Assembly: GCA_024421085.1 (NCBI GenBank) | Contig: JAHQYN010000008.1 | Coordinates: 1 to 53,661 of the forward strand | Origin: Acidimicrobiia bacterium | Lineage (GTDB): Bacteria; Actinomycetota; Acidimicrobiia; Acidimicrobiales; Aldehydirespiratoraceae | Reading direction: 5' to 3' | DNA length: 53,661 nucleotides | Part shown: in pieces, positions 37,021 through 46,800 of the stretch | Layout: each line of letters begins with the position of its first letter | Numbering within the stretch: position 1 is the stretch's first letter | Translations under genes and position numbers: made by a program | Notes under the pieces: generated by a model | Seen by the model: the letters and a program-made list of their open reading frames with translations, nothing else | Databases searched by the model: none | What the model was told of the DNA's origin: nothing

Positions 37021-38178
37021 ATGGCTCGACCATGCGCAGTCGTCGGAATCGGCCAGACCAAGTACAAGCGTCGGCGCGACGACCTCTCGCTCGACGGGCT
37101 GGTGCGCGAGGCCGCACTGCGGGCCCTCGACGACGCCGAAGTGAGCTTCGCCGACATCGACGCGGTGGTGCTCGGAAAGGCCCCCGATGCGTTGGAGGGC
37201 GTGATAATGCCCGAGTTGTCGCTCGCTGATGCTCTCGGAGCGGTCGGCAAACCGATCCACCGAGTCCACACAGCCGGGTCAGTGGGCGCCTCAACGGCGA
37301 TCTCTGCCGCTGTGCTCGTGGAGAGCGGCCGTTACGACACGGTCTTGACGGTCACCTACGAGAAGCAGTCCGAGGGCAACGCCACCTGGGCATTGTCTGG
37401 CGGCAAATCCGGAGGCCAGGGGGCCGGAGGCACCTTCGCGCCGTGGATACGGGAGTACATACGTCGCTCGGGAGCGCCGGAGCACATCGGCTGGCAGGTA
37501 GCGGTCAAGGACCGACAGAACGCGCTGAAGAACCAGTACGCACACCTGCATCTCCACGACATCAGCATTGAGGCGGTCAGGGAATCACCGATGCTGTGGG
37601 ACCCGCTGCACTTCTTGGAGTCGTGCCCCTCCTCCGACGGTGCCGCGGCGATGGTGCTGAGTTCAGAGGACCTGGTCTCGCGCTCGCCGAACACGCCTGC
37701 CTGGGTGCTGGGGCACGCCAAGCGCACCGAATTCTCGAGCTTCCCCGGGCGCGACACCGTCAAGCCCCAAGCCGGGGTCGACTGCGCGGCGGCGCTGTAC
37801 AAAGAGGTGGGGATCACCGATCCGCGCCGCCAGATCGACACTGCGGAGCTGTATGTTCCGTTCAGCTGGTACGAACCGATGTGGCTTGAGGGGCACCTCA
37901 TTGCACCGGACGGTGAGGGCTGGAAGATGACCGATGAGGGCGCGACGGAACTGGGCGGCGACTTCCCGGTCAACTGCTCGGGCGGTGTGCTGTCGTCGAA
38001 CCCGATAGGTGCGTCGGGGATGATCCGCTGTCTCGAGGCTGCCAATCAGGTGCGGGGCACCGCCGGTGACTATCAGGTCGACGGAGCGCGGGTCGCGCTC
38101 GGTCACGCATACGGGGGAGCGGCCCAGTATTTCGCGATGTGGATCGTGTCGTCCGAGTTGGATCCGGCGTTCTCTTGA
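37021..38178 (+). CDS. Thiolase-fold protein (SCP-x/Ltp2-like)
   Basis: 385 residues. ARPCAVVGIGQTKYKRRRDD, then HTAGSVGASTAISAAVLVES at the nucleophile site, where Cys is replaced (G-S-V-G). NCSGGVLSSNPIGASGMIRC has Asn in place of His in the GHPxGATG motif. Other conserved parts (FLESCPSSDGAAAMVLSSED, VALGHAYGGAAQYFAMWIV) are intact. With the adjoining DUF35 and thiolase-like genes it probably forms a heteromeric aldolase or thiolase complex. Stop overlaps the SDR start (TTGA). Confidence 0.85.
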   Translation: MARPCAVVGIGQTKYKRRRDDLSLDGLVREAALRALDDAEVSFADIDAVVLGKAPDALEGVIMPELSLADALGAVGKPIHRVHTAGSVGASTAISAAVLVESGRYDTVLTVTYEKQSEGNATWALSGGKSGGQGAGGTFAPWIREYIRRSGAPEHIGWQVAVKDRQNALKNQYAHLHLHDISIEAVRESPMLWDPLHFLESCPSSDGAAAMVLSSEDLVSRSPNTPAWVLGHAKRTEFSSFPGRDTVKPQAGVDCAAALYKEVGITDPRRQIDTAELYVPFSWYEPMWLEGHLIAPDGEGWKMTDEGATELGGDFPVNCSGGVLSSNPIGASGMIRCLEAANQVRGTAGDYQVDGARVALGHAYGGAAQYFAMWIVSSELDPAFS

Positions 38179-39089
38179 GCACTGAAGTGGCCGATCTTGA
38201 CGGGCGGGTGGTGATAGTCACCGGGGCTGGGGGAGGTCTCGGCCGTGCCCATGCGCTGGCGTTCGCGGCGCACGGTGCCCGAGTCGTGGTCAACGACCTC
38301 GGCGTTGAGCGCGACGGCACACCGTCAACCAGCGACGCCGCCAACGAGGTGGTGGCCGAGATCGTCGCTGACGGCGGTGCTGCAGTGGCCAACGCGGCTG
38401 ACGTGGCCGACTGGGAACAGGCCGCGGCACTGGTCCGCCAGGCGATCGACACCTTCGGCGGGCTCGACACGCTGGTCTGCAACGCAGGATTCCTGCGTGA
38501 CCGGATGCTCGCGGGGATGTCCGAGGATGAATGGGACAGCGTCACCCGGGTACATCTCAAAGGCCATTTCGCACCGGCACGCCACGCCGTTGAGCATTGG
38601 CGCGACCGGGCCAAGGCGGGCGAGCCGGTCGCCGCCCGAGTGGTCAACACCTCTTCGGGGGCCGGTCTGGCCGGATCAATCGGCCAGGGCAACTATGCGA
38701 CGGCCAAGGCCGGGATCGCGCTGCTGACGATTCAACAGGCGGCGGAGTGGGGGCGTTACGGCGTGCTCGCCAACGCCATCGCCCCCGATGCCCGCACCCG
38801 CATGACCGAGGGCATCTTCTACAGCGCTGAGATACCCGATGGATTCGACGACAAGGCACCCGAGAACGTTTCTCCGCTGGTCGTCTGGCTGGGCAGCGCC
38901 GCCTGTGACGTGACCGGTCGAACCTTCGAGAACACCGGCGATCAGCTCAACGTCTGCGACGGATGGCAGAAGGGCCCGGTCGTGTCGGTCGGTGGCCGGC
39001 GCATGACCGTCGCCGAAGCGGGCGAACTGGCGCATCGTTCGATTGCGGGCGAGCGCGCTCCACAGCCGGTTCATGGCCTGCGGGACTGA
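38175..39089 (+). CDS. Short-chain dehydrogenase/reductase
   Basis: 304 residues from TTG 38175, which overlaps the previous stop by 4 bases. VVIVTGAGGGLGRAHALAFA is the NAD(P) loop TGxxxGxG; V-V-N-D-L-G-V follows, as in peroxisomal MFE-2-like hydroxyacyl-CoA dehydrogenases. CNAGFLRD, TSSGAGLAGSIGQGNYATAK give N-S-Y-K catalytic residues (Ser in NTSSG, Tyr and Lys in YATAK). It likely oxidises a 3-hydroxyacyl intermediate for the DUF35/thiolase set. The 3' end overlaps the convergent GntR gene by 19 bases. Confidence 0.9.
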   Translation: MSTEVADLDGRVVIVTGAGGGLGRAHALAFAAHGARVVVNDLGVERDGTPSTSDAANEVVAEIVADGGAAVANAADVADWEQAAALVRQAIDTFGGLDTLVCNAGFLRDRMLAGMSEDEWDSVTRVHLKGHFAPARHAVEHWRDRAKAGEPVAARVVNTSSGAGLAGSIGQGNYATAKAGIALLTIQQAAEWGRYGVLANAIAPDARTRMTEGIFYSAEIPDGFDDKAPENVSPLVVWLGSAACDVTGRTFENTGDQLNVCDGWQKGPVVSVGGRRMTVAEAGELAHRSIAGERAPQPVHGLRD

Positions 39090-39577
39090 GCCGCTTCGGT
39101 TTTTGCTGTTGTGCCCTGTCGTTCGGTGGCGCGCTCGGTTGCGCGCTCGGTTGCGGCTCTGACTGCTTCGAGCGCGTCGTCGAGCCCGACTCCGAGCACG
39201 GCGAGCTCGAAGACGAATCGGTCGGCTGCGGTCGCCACCCGTTTGCGGCGCTCCTGGAGCGGTTCGCTGTGGGGGGGCTCATCAACCACGAAGGTCCCGC
39301 GGCGGCCTCGGCCTTCGACGATGCCGTCGTTCTCGAGTTCGCGGTAGGCGCGCGCCACGGTTCCCGGTGCTAGGTCCAGCGCGGCAGCGAGTTCTCGAAC
39401 TGTGGGCAGCTTGCTGCGCGGCTCGAGCCGCCCGACCGCGGTCATTACCGACAACTGTGCTCGGAGCTGTTCGAACACGGGGATGTTGGTGCCTGTCTCG
39501 AGTCGGATCACGAGCCGTCGCTCGAAGTTTCGGTGGTCGCGGTAGGCAACGATAGGAGCGCGTTCGGTGTCTGCCAT
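39071..39577 (-). CDS. GntR-family (YtrA-like) transcriptional regulator
   Basis: 168 residues from ATG 39577. wHTH: IPVFEQLRAQLSVMTAVGRL, LPTVRELAAALDLAPGTVAR, AYRELENDGIVEGRGRRGTF. The short ~75-residue tail (ERRKRVATAADRFVFELAVL) rather than a large sensor domain fits the YtrA group. The C-terminus has RATE repeats. A -10 box lies 7 bases before the ATG, so the mRNA is probably leaderless. A palindrome covering this -10 suggests autoregulation. Confidence 0.88.
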   Translation of the reverse strand: MADTERAPIVAYRDHRNFERRLVIRLETGTNIPVFEQLRAQLSVMTAVGRLEPRSKLPTVRELAAALDLAPGTVARAYRELENDGIVEGRGRRGTFVVDEPPHSEPLQERRKRVATAADRFVFELAVLGVGLDDALEAVRAATERATERATERQGTTAKTEAAQSRRP

Positions 39578-39584
39578 ACTGACT

Positions 39585-39612
39585 ATTGTATCAATACAAA
39601 CTACAGAATCAA
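39585..39612 (-). promoter_or_regulatory. gntR promoter with overlapping operator
   Basis: On the minus strand, -35 TTGATT (complement of 39607-39612), a 16-base spacer and -10 TACAAT (complement of 39585-39590). The ATG follows after 7 bases, so transcription should begin at or next to it. TTGTAT-CA-ATACAA (39586-39599) is a perfect inverted repeat over the -10 and spacer. Confidence 0.65.
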
Positions 39613-39649
39613 GAACCCCAGTCCAAAGACAATTGCGAAAATTAGGAAC

Positions 39650-39679
39650 TTGGCAACTATCAATGTTGATACATAGTAT
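39650..39679 (+). promoter_or_regulatory. P-II gene promoter with palindrome in its spacer
   Basis: TTGGCA (39650-39655) and TAGTAT (39674-39679) are -35 and -10 candidates with an 18-base spacer. The spacer holds TATCAA-TG-TTGATA (39658-39671), a perfect inverted repeat related to the gntR-side palindrome, so the same regulator may bind both. Confidence 0.6.
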
Positions 39680-39681
39680 GA

Positions 39682-40053
<372 letters not shown>

Positions 40054-40067
40054 GCGCAACCCGCCCC

Positions 40068-40186
40068 AACCGCGAGGTTCGCCAAACCGCGAGGTTCGCC
40101 AAACGGCGAGGTTCGCCAAACCGCGAGGTTCGCCCAACGGCGAGGTTCGTCTAATCGCGAGGTTCGCCCAACGGCCAGATTCGCCT
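40068..40186 (+). repeat. 17-bp tandem repeat, seven copies
   Basis: Consensus AACCGCGAGGTTCGCCA, units starting at 40068, 40085, 40102, 40119, 40136, 40153 and 40170. The last is the most diverged. It fills the space between the P-II and acyl-CoA synthetase genes and is not coding. Confidence 0.9.
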
Positions 40187-40248
40187 CCGCTGGCGGCGCG
40201 GGCAATACTTGTGGCGATGCGACATACCGAAAGGCGACGGAACGCGAA

Positions 40249-41799
40249 GTGAGCGAGCAGCTTGTCGATGCCACAACGTTCTGGGAACTGCTCACGCGCC
40301 GTGCAGCGCTGTCGGGTGACCGACTGTTCCTAGTTGACGATGCCTCTCGGCAACTCACCTACTCAGAGTTCCACGACAAGGTCGAGCGAGTGGCCGCCGG
40401 CCTGTATCAGCTGGGAGTAACTGAGGGCACCCCGGTCACTTGGGAACTGCCCACCCGGATCGAGACGATCGTGTTGAGCTTCGCACTCTCTCGCCTCGGC
40501 GCGGTCCAGAACCCGATCATCCACATCTACCGGCATCGCGAGGTCGGATTCTGCATAGCCCAGACCGGAGCCCGCTTCGTGTTCACCCCGGGAGTCTGGG
40601 GCGAATTCGACTATCACGCCATGGCGACCGAAGTAAGCGTGAACCTCGACCCCCGCCCGCAGATACTCAACGGCTACTCGAACCTCCCAGAGGGCGACCC
40701 GCAGATCCTGCCGCCCGCGCCGACCGACGGCGACGCACTGCGATGGATCTACTACACCTCGGGCACCACGTCTGACCCGAAGGGAGTCAAGCACTCCGAC
40801 AAGACCCTGATCGCGGCAGGAACCGGCCTCGCCCTAGCGCTTCAGACCAACGCCGACGACATGGGGACCATCGCCTTTCCCTATGCCCACATCGGCGGCC
40901 CCGACTTCATCGTGATGCTGCTGGTCGACGGCTTCGGAGCGGTCCTGATCGAGAAGTTCACGCCCGCCGGCGCGGTGGCCGCCTACGCCGAGCACGGCGC
41001 CACGATCATCGGCGGGTCGACGGCCTTCTACCAGATGTTCCTGGCGCAGGACCAGCAGCTCGGCGGAAACTCGATGCCGCGGCTCCGGGCCATGGCCGGC
41101 GGCGGCGCGCCCAAGCCCCCCGAGATCTACTTCGAAGTGAAGGAGAAGATGGGCTTACCCATAGCCCACGGCTACGGCATGACCGAATGCCCGATGATCA
41201 CCCAGGGTTCGCCATCGGACTCCGATGAGCATCTGGCCCACACCGAGGGCGCACCGGTCAGGGGTTGTGAGGTGACGATCGTGGCAGCCGACGGTTCGGA
41301 GGCGGCGCCGGGCAGCGAGGGCGAGGTCCGCGTCAACGGGCCGATGCTGTTCGCGGGCTACACAGACCCGAGCCTCAACGAACAGGCCTTCGACGCACAG
41401 GGCCGGTTCCGCACCGGCGATCTCGGAATCAAGCATTCCGATGGGCATGTGACGCTCACCGGTCGCGTCAAGGACATCATCATCCGCAAGGGCGAGAACA
41501 TCTCCGCGAAAGAAGTCGAGGATGTCCTCTATTGGCTGCCGTCGGTGGAGAACGCGGCGGTGATCGGACTGCCCGATGCCGAACGGGGCGAACGTGTCTG
41601 CGCGGTGGTCGAGACCGCCGCGGGACATTCGGACCTGACCTTCGAGGAGATGGCAGCGGCTTGCCGAGAATCTGGGTTGATGCGCCAGAAGACCCCCGAG
41701 CAGCTCGAGATCCACGATGGCCCGCTGCCCCGCAATGCCACCATGAAGATCCTCAAATACGAGCTTCGCGACCATTACAAGGAGAAACAATGGCCCTGA
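40249..41799 (+). CDS. AMP-binding acyl-CoA synthetase
   Basis: 516 residues from GTG 40249. Motifs: WIYYTSGTTSDPKGVKHSDK (P-loop), HGYGMTECPM (A5), RFRTGDLG (A7), GRVKDIIIRKGENISAKEVE (A8) and catalytic Lys in PRNATMKILKYEL (A10). It activates a carboxylic acid to acyl-AMP and acyl-CoA, probably feeding the thiolase/SDR genes. The ArsC-like gene starts 10 bases inside its 3' end. Confidence 0.92.
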   Translation: MSEQLVDATTFWELLTRRAALSGDRLFLVDDASRQLTYSEFHDKVERVAAGLYQLGVTEGTPVTWELPTRIETIVLSFALSRLGAVQNPIIHIYRHREVGFCIAQTGARFVFTPGVWGEFDYHAMATEVSVNLDPRPQILNGYSNLPEGDPQILPPAPTDGDALRWIYYTSGTTSDPKGVKHSDKTLIAAGTGLALALQTNADDMGTIAFPYAHIGGPDFIVMLLVDGFGAVLIEKFTPAGAVAAYAEHGATIIGGSTAFYQMFLAQDQQLGGNSMPRLRAMAGGGAPKPPEIYFEVKEKMGLPIAHGYGMTECPMITQGSPSDSDEHLAHTEGAPVRGCEVTIVAADGSEAAPGSEGEVRVNGPMLFAGYTDPSLNEQAFDAQGRFRTGDLGIKHSDGHVTLTGRVKDIIIRKGENISAKEVEDVLYWLPSVENAAVIGLPDAERGERVCAVVETAAGHSDLTFEEMAAACRESGLMRQKTPEQLEIHDGPLPRNATMKILKYELRDHYKEKQWP

Positions 41800-42185
41800 C
41801 CATCTACCACAACCAACATTGAAACTCGTCGAGCAATGCCGTGGCGGTCGCCACGGAGATGGGCGTCGACTTCACAGAGGTCCGCTACATGAAGGACTTC
41901 CCCGACGAACAGACGTTGCGTGAGCTGATAGCCAAGCTTGAGGAGCCTGTCGAGAACCTCGTTCGCAAGGATGCTCAGTTCGCCAAGCTCGGCCTCAACG
42001 AGGACGACTACGTCGGCAATGTCGATGCCGTGGTGGAGGTGCTCAGCAAGTATCACCGGCTGCTTCAGCGTCCGATCATCGTCGGGCCCGACAAGGCCAT
42101 AATCGGACGCCCCTTCGAAGGCGTGCAGGCCAAGACCCGAGTGGCCGAGATGCTCAACTCGGAAGCGTCCCCAGCAGACCGCTGA
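41790..42185 (+). CDS. ArsC/Spx-family reductase with in-frame TGA at the catalytic Cys (candidate selenoprotein)
   Basis: Read from ATG 41790, with AAGGAG 5 bases upstream, codon 11 is TGA (41820-41822) and the same frame continues to the TGA stop at 42183-42185, giving 131 residues. M-A-L-T-I-Y-H-N-Q-H-[TGA]-N-S-S-S-N-A-V aligns with the ArsC start I-Y-H-N-P-x-C-x-x-S-x-x-A, placing TGA exactly at the catalytic Cys. Downstream Arg motifs are all present: NLVRKD, LLQRPI and IIGRP, matching the three substrate-binding Arg of ArsC. A hairpin with a GGTC loop starts 16 bases after the TGA. The best reading is a selenocysteine protein. A nonsense mutation or sequencing error is the alternative; a start at GTG 41841 would remove the active site and has no ribosome site. 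Confidence 0.75.
41839..41856 (+). promoter_or_regulatory. SECIS-like hairpin after the in-frame TGA
   Basis: Arms CCGTGGC (41839-41845) and GCCACGG (41850-41856) pair perfectly around the loop GGTC. The loop begins 23 bases after the TGA, inside the range known for bacterial SECIS elements. A GGUC apical loop is also found in E. coli fdhF. Confidence 0.65.
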
Positions 42186-42314
42186 CGTTCGACGGGAGAT
42201 TCTCTGGGATCGGTGTTGTACGCGATCGAGTGTCTGCGGCGGGTCTGGGATTGAGGTCCGGGTTGTTGTCTTGATGGGCACGCTGGAGCTCTTGAGGCAC
42301 CACTGGGGGCTCAG

Positions 42315-43790
42315 TTATTCGGCGTAGTCGCGTCCCCAGCAGGTGATTGTGTCGTCGGCGCGTATCGCGCAGGTGTGGAGTCCACCTGCGCTGACGGCTT
42401 TGAAATTGCCTTGTGGTGGGTCGGCTTGGCCCCAGTTGTTGGTTCCCCAGCAGGTGATTGTGTCGTCGGCGTGTATCGCGCAGGTGTGGAGTCCACCTGC
42501 GCTGACAGTCTTGAAACGTCCGTCGGGTGTGTCGAGTTGCCCGTTGGTTCCCCAGCAGGTGATTGTGTCGTTGTTGCGTATCGCGCAGGTGTGGAGTCCA
42601 CCTGCGTTGACGGTTTTGTAGTTCCCGGCCCGCGCGTTCGTTGTGTCGTCGTCTAGGCCGCCTGCTGGGGTGTCTCCCCAGCAGATGATCGTGTCGTCTG
42701 TGCGTATCGCGCAACTGTGGAGGCCGCCGGTGCTGACCGCTTTGAACGTCCCGTCGGGTGAGTCGATTTCTCCCCAGTCGTGTTCTCCCCAACATGCGAT
42801 GGTGCCATCGGCGCGTATCGCGCAGCTATGGAGACCGCCGGTGCTGACATTTTCGAAACCTTCTGCTGGTGGGTCAAGCCGTTTAGCGTCGTCGTCGCCC
42901 CAGCAGGTGATGGTGCTGTCGGTGCGTATTGCGCAGCTATGGAGCCAACCTGCGCTGACAGTTTCGAAGGTGTCTGCTGGCGCGTCGAGTTGCCCCGCGT
43001 CGTTGTTGCCCCAACAGACAACGGTGTTATCGGTACGCAACCCGCAGCTGTGACGCGAGCCTGCGCTGACAGCTGAGAAACTAGCTGCTAGCAAATCGGC
43101 AGGGGTTTCGGCGTTGGGGTCACAGTCAGTTGTTGACGCGTTGATGGTCACGTTCGGGGTGTTCTTGTAGCGGTACAAGAACGTGACCAATTGAGCACGT
43201 GTCAACGTGTCATCGGGCGAGAACGTGGTGTCTGATGTGCCGGTGGTGATACCGGTGTGAGCCATCCAAGACACCCCATCTTGTTGCCAGGCCGCGGCAA
43301 CGTCACCGAAACTGTGAGGCGGCGCAACGGGTTTTTCAGCGAGACGATGCAGAAACGTTGCGATCTGGGCTCGGGTCAACGTCTCGTCGGGCGAGAACGT
43401 GGTATCTGATGTGCCGGTGGTGATACCTTTGAAGTACATCCACGAGATGGCTGCGTGTTGAGTCGCGACGGTTACGTCAGTGAACGAATGGAAATCCCCG
43501 GGTTCGGGCTGGTTCTCCATGTTGTAGATCCACACCGCTGTTTCTCCACGCGACACCGCAGAACCTGGCTCGAAACAAGGTGTTTCTATTCCGGTGATCC
43601 CGTTGTCTGTCGACCACTGCACCGCGTTCGTATACCAAGTGTCTTCGGCGACGTCACCATATCCCGCCACCGCCCCAGCATGCGAAGCCGCCCCGATCAC
43701 CATTGCAATTGTGAACGCAACGCTTGAACCGAGCCGCGACAAAATCCGACCGGAACCAACAGTAGACGTTGTACATCTGATTCTATTCAT
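42315..43790 (-). CDS. Exported SLH and RCC1-repeat protein
   Basis: 491 residues. A Sec signal peptide (VAFTIAMVIGAASHAGA, residues ~24-40) is followed by three SLH repeats: GDVAEDTWYTNAVQWSTDNG near 44, SFTDVTVATQHAAISWMYFK near 102, and SFGDVAAAWQQDGVSWMAHT near 160. GITTGTSDTTFSPDETLTRA is common to the last two. Seven RCC1-like blades of ~37 residues follow (about 235-491), each with A-V-S-A-G-x-x-H-S/T-C-x-x-R-x-D-x-T-x-x-C-W-G. Two Cys per blade may form a disulfide outside the cell. Anchored to the wall by SLH, the propeller probably binds a ligand; none can be named. Confidence 0.88.
   Translation of the reverse strand: MNRIRCTTSTVGSGRILSRLGSSVAFTIAMVIGAASHAGAVAGYGDVAEDTWYTNAVQWSTDNGITGIETPCFEPGSAVSRGETAVWIYNMENQPEPGDFHSFTDVTVATQHAAISWMYFKGITTGTSDTTFSPDETLTRAQIATFLHRLAEKPVAPPHSFGDVAAAWQQDGVSWMAHTGITTGTSDTTFSPDDTLTRAQLVTFLYRYKNTPNVTINASTTDCDPNAETPADLLAASFSAVSAGSRHSCGLRTDNTVVCWGNNDAGQLDAPADTFETVSAGWLHSCAIRTDSTITCWGDDDAKRLDPPAEGFENVSTGGLHSCAIRADGTIACWGEHDWGEIDSPDGTFKAVSTGGLHSCAIRTDDTIICWGDTPAGGLDDDTTNARAGNYKTVNAGGLHTCAIRNNDTITCWGTNGQLDTPDGRFKTVSAGGLHTCAIHADDTITCWGTNNWGQADPPQGNFKAVSAGGLHTCAIRADDTITCWGRDYAE
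42335..43080 (-). repeat. RCC1-like coding repeats, seven units
   Basis: Seven units of about 105-126 bases, recognisable by the recurring ccccagcaggtgatt / cgtatcgcgcaggtgtgg segments on the plus strand. Confidence 0.85.
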
Positions 43791-43827
43791 GAGTTGAACC
43801 TATTCATATTTTCTTTTTTGGTTTTCT

Positions 43828-46800
43828 TTAGAGTTGTTTTACTTCGTTTTTGATATTAACTAGCTTTGTTTTGCAGTCCCGTTTGCAGAAGGGATCATTG
43901 TATACAGCAGCGTAGAGCCGCTCAAACGCTCGAAACGTATCTCGGATACGCGCCGGATTGCTATCTTCAGCAAGCTGATCAGCAATATCGGACAAATTTT
44001 TCAAGGCAATAACTGCACCAATTCCCTGAACCGCGGTTCCAAATTTTCCGGGAACGGGAATAAGGGCCGTCAGATCAGGAATCACAGCACGTATTATTCT
44101 CAAGATACCACCGATTCTTATACTACCCAAATATTCTCCGTCGCCATCGGGTGAGCGGGAACTGAAATCGTAATCATGCAAGCGCTTGATCAAATCGTGT
44201 TTGTCATGTGGAAAAGACGCCAACTGATGAAAGAGTTCTTTGTACGCAGGCACGTAAGTCTTTTCATACACTCTAATAAACTCTTTGACACCGTCGTACT
44301 CACCAGTTGATATTGTGCCCCCGTAAATCTTCGCGTTACCAAAGATTTTCGCGTCTCCCTTGATGACCGCACCACCAGAAATTTCTGCGTTACCAGTCAC
44401 CACAGCATTGCCCTCCACTATAGCGTCGCTCACAATGGCATCACCCGAAACCGTAGCACTGTGCGAAATTATAGACCCGTCGCGGATCAGGGCATTTTCC
44501 GAAACTATTGCCTTGCGGGATACTCTAGAACCTTTTTCCACCCACGAACACCCCTCTTGAGAAAGACTACTAGCGGCCCTGACGTGCCCCCCTTCTTCAT
44601 GTTCTCTAATCTGTATGTCCGTTCTGCCCGGTATGGCAAAGGATCGTCGAGCAATAATCTTCATATGCGGCTCCTTTCCCGAGCCGCCCCTGCCGCTGAT
44701 GTTCGCACGCCTGTACTTTTGGCCAACTGGGCATGGTTCGGGATCAACGGGGTCGGCGGCGGTCCAGTCGCCGCTATCGGAACCTCGCGTCGCCCTGATC
44801 GACAATACAAGGCTAGAATCGTTCTCCAAAGGGCGTTCGAACTCTGCTGAGCACTCCGTTGCGTCACACTCGAATCCGATGTCGTCATCGAATCTGGTCC
44901 TTGGATAAAGTGGCCATTTCCATTTAAACTCATAAGACGTGGCACCTGCGACTCGTTCCCACGATACCGAATCGACGCTGACGATTACCCCATCTCGTTC
45001 CTGTCGCTTCCCGATAGTATAACGGATGCCTTTGACCTGTCCCAGCTCAGTTGAGGCCGCTCTAACATTTGTCGTGGCTGTGCTGGTCGCAGGACTGCTG
45101 GCGCGGTCGTCCTCGTTCACCGCGACGACAGCAACATTGTAGGTAGTGCCGTAACTGAGGTTCCATGAGGGCGTGTGCGACGTACCGGTCACTCTTATCT
45201 TTCCGCTAATCCATAAGGCGACCCTTTCAAAGAATCCGTCAAGGATCCCGGGGGTTCCGGCTCTCGAATACTGAACCAAATAGTGACTGATCGGCGAACT
45301 CCCAGAACTCGACGGCGGATCCCACGTGACCCGGATCTTCCGCGCACCGTGGGCAAAAGCTCGCACATTACGCGGTTCGCTCGGAGGTGCACCAGCCTGA
45401 GCCGCGGTCGAAACTTTGGTAGTCACGGCCGTGCTGCTGCGATTGTCACCGTTCACGGCGGTCACCGTAACAGTGTACACGGTACTGAAACGCAGATTCC
45501 CACTGATGTAGGAACGACCGGTCACCCGCACCGGTTTGGTGCTCCAAGGACGGTCACCGTCGACAGCGGACCCCGAATACTGAAACAAGTAGTGGCTAAT
45601 CGGCGAACTCCCAGAACTCGACGGCGGATCCCACGTGACCCGGATCTTCCGTGCACCGTGGGCCGCAGCTCGCACATTACGCGGCACGCCCGGAGCCATC
45701 GAATCGCCTGTTCCGGTAACGGCAGTTCCGGTAACGGCTTGAAGCCAATTAGATCTGACAGTCTCAAAACCCGACCGACCAACAGTCACATAAACCCCGT
45801 TGCCAGTAAGCTGAGCAAAATCAAGGAAACAAACACCCTCCCGCATCGCCGAACCACTCTCACCAACCGTCAAAGAAAACGTCCAAAACTCCGACGGCCC
45901 GAAACGACCCCACCCATCATGAGCACAAGACACCGAATAAATACCCGGCGCGAACCCCCGCAACACAACATTGACATGCCGACAAGTCGACACAGCCACC
46001 CCACAAGCAACACCCTGCCCAGGCCCAACCTCAGTCGGACCCAAACCACCCACAGCAACCCTAACCGACGCCCCACCACCACCCGAGTTTCCCGACGGGA
46101 TAAAAACAGCGATGGCACCCCAACACATGACCCCACCATCAGACCTAACCCCACACGAATAAACGTCGCCAGCGGACACAGCAGTGAACTCACCAGCAGG
46201 CGCAACCGACTCCCCATCATCGTTGCGGCCCCAGCAGGTGACAATGCTGTCAGACCTAACCCCACACGAATGAGACCCACCGGCGGACACAGACGTGAAC
46301 TCACCAGCAGGCGCAACCGACTGCCCATCATCGTTGCGGCCCCAGCAGGTGACAATGCTGTCAGTCCTGACCCCACACGAATGAGACCCACCGGCGGACA
46401 CAGACGTGAACTCACCAGCAGGCGCAACCGACTCCCCATCATCGTTGCGGCCCCAGCAGGTGACCGTGTTGTCAGACCTAACCCCACACGAATGATACCA
46501 GCCGGCGGACACAGACTTGAACTCACCAGCAGGCGCAACCCTCTGCCCAGAGAAGTTGCTGCCCCAGCAGGTGACCGTATTGTCAGTCTTGACCCCACAC
46601 GAATGAGACCGACCGGCGGACACAGCAGTGAACTCTCCAGCAGGCGCATCCGACTGCCCATTGTCGTTGTTACCCCAGCAGGTGATCGTGTTGTCAGTTT
46701 TGACGCCACACGAATGCAAGGTGCTGGCGGACACAGAAGTGAACTCACCAGCAGGCGCATTCGACTCCCCTAAAGCTCTGGTGTAACCCCAGCAGGTGAC

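Noticed and set aside
40068-40186. CRISPR array
   Set aside because: The 17-bp units are directly adjacent with no unique spacers, and no cas genes are present.
41820-41822. TGA as a reassigned sense codon (changed genetic code)
   Set aside because: TGA ends many well-supported genes in the window, including several with ATGA overlaps.
41841-42185. ArsC-like gene starting at GTG 41841
   Set aside because: There is no ribosome site, and this start removes the first strand and active-site loop, while ATG 41790 has AAGGAG.
45283-46773. Long plus-strand open frame opposite the giant RCC1 gene
   Set aside because: Its repeats are the antisense of the RCC1 units and contain only Arg/Pro/Thr-rich sequence.
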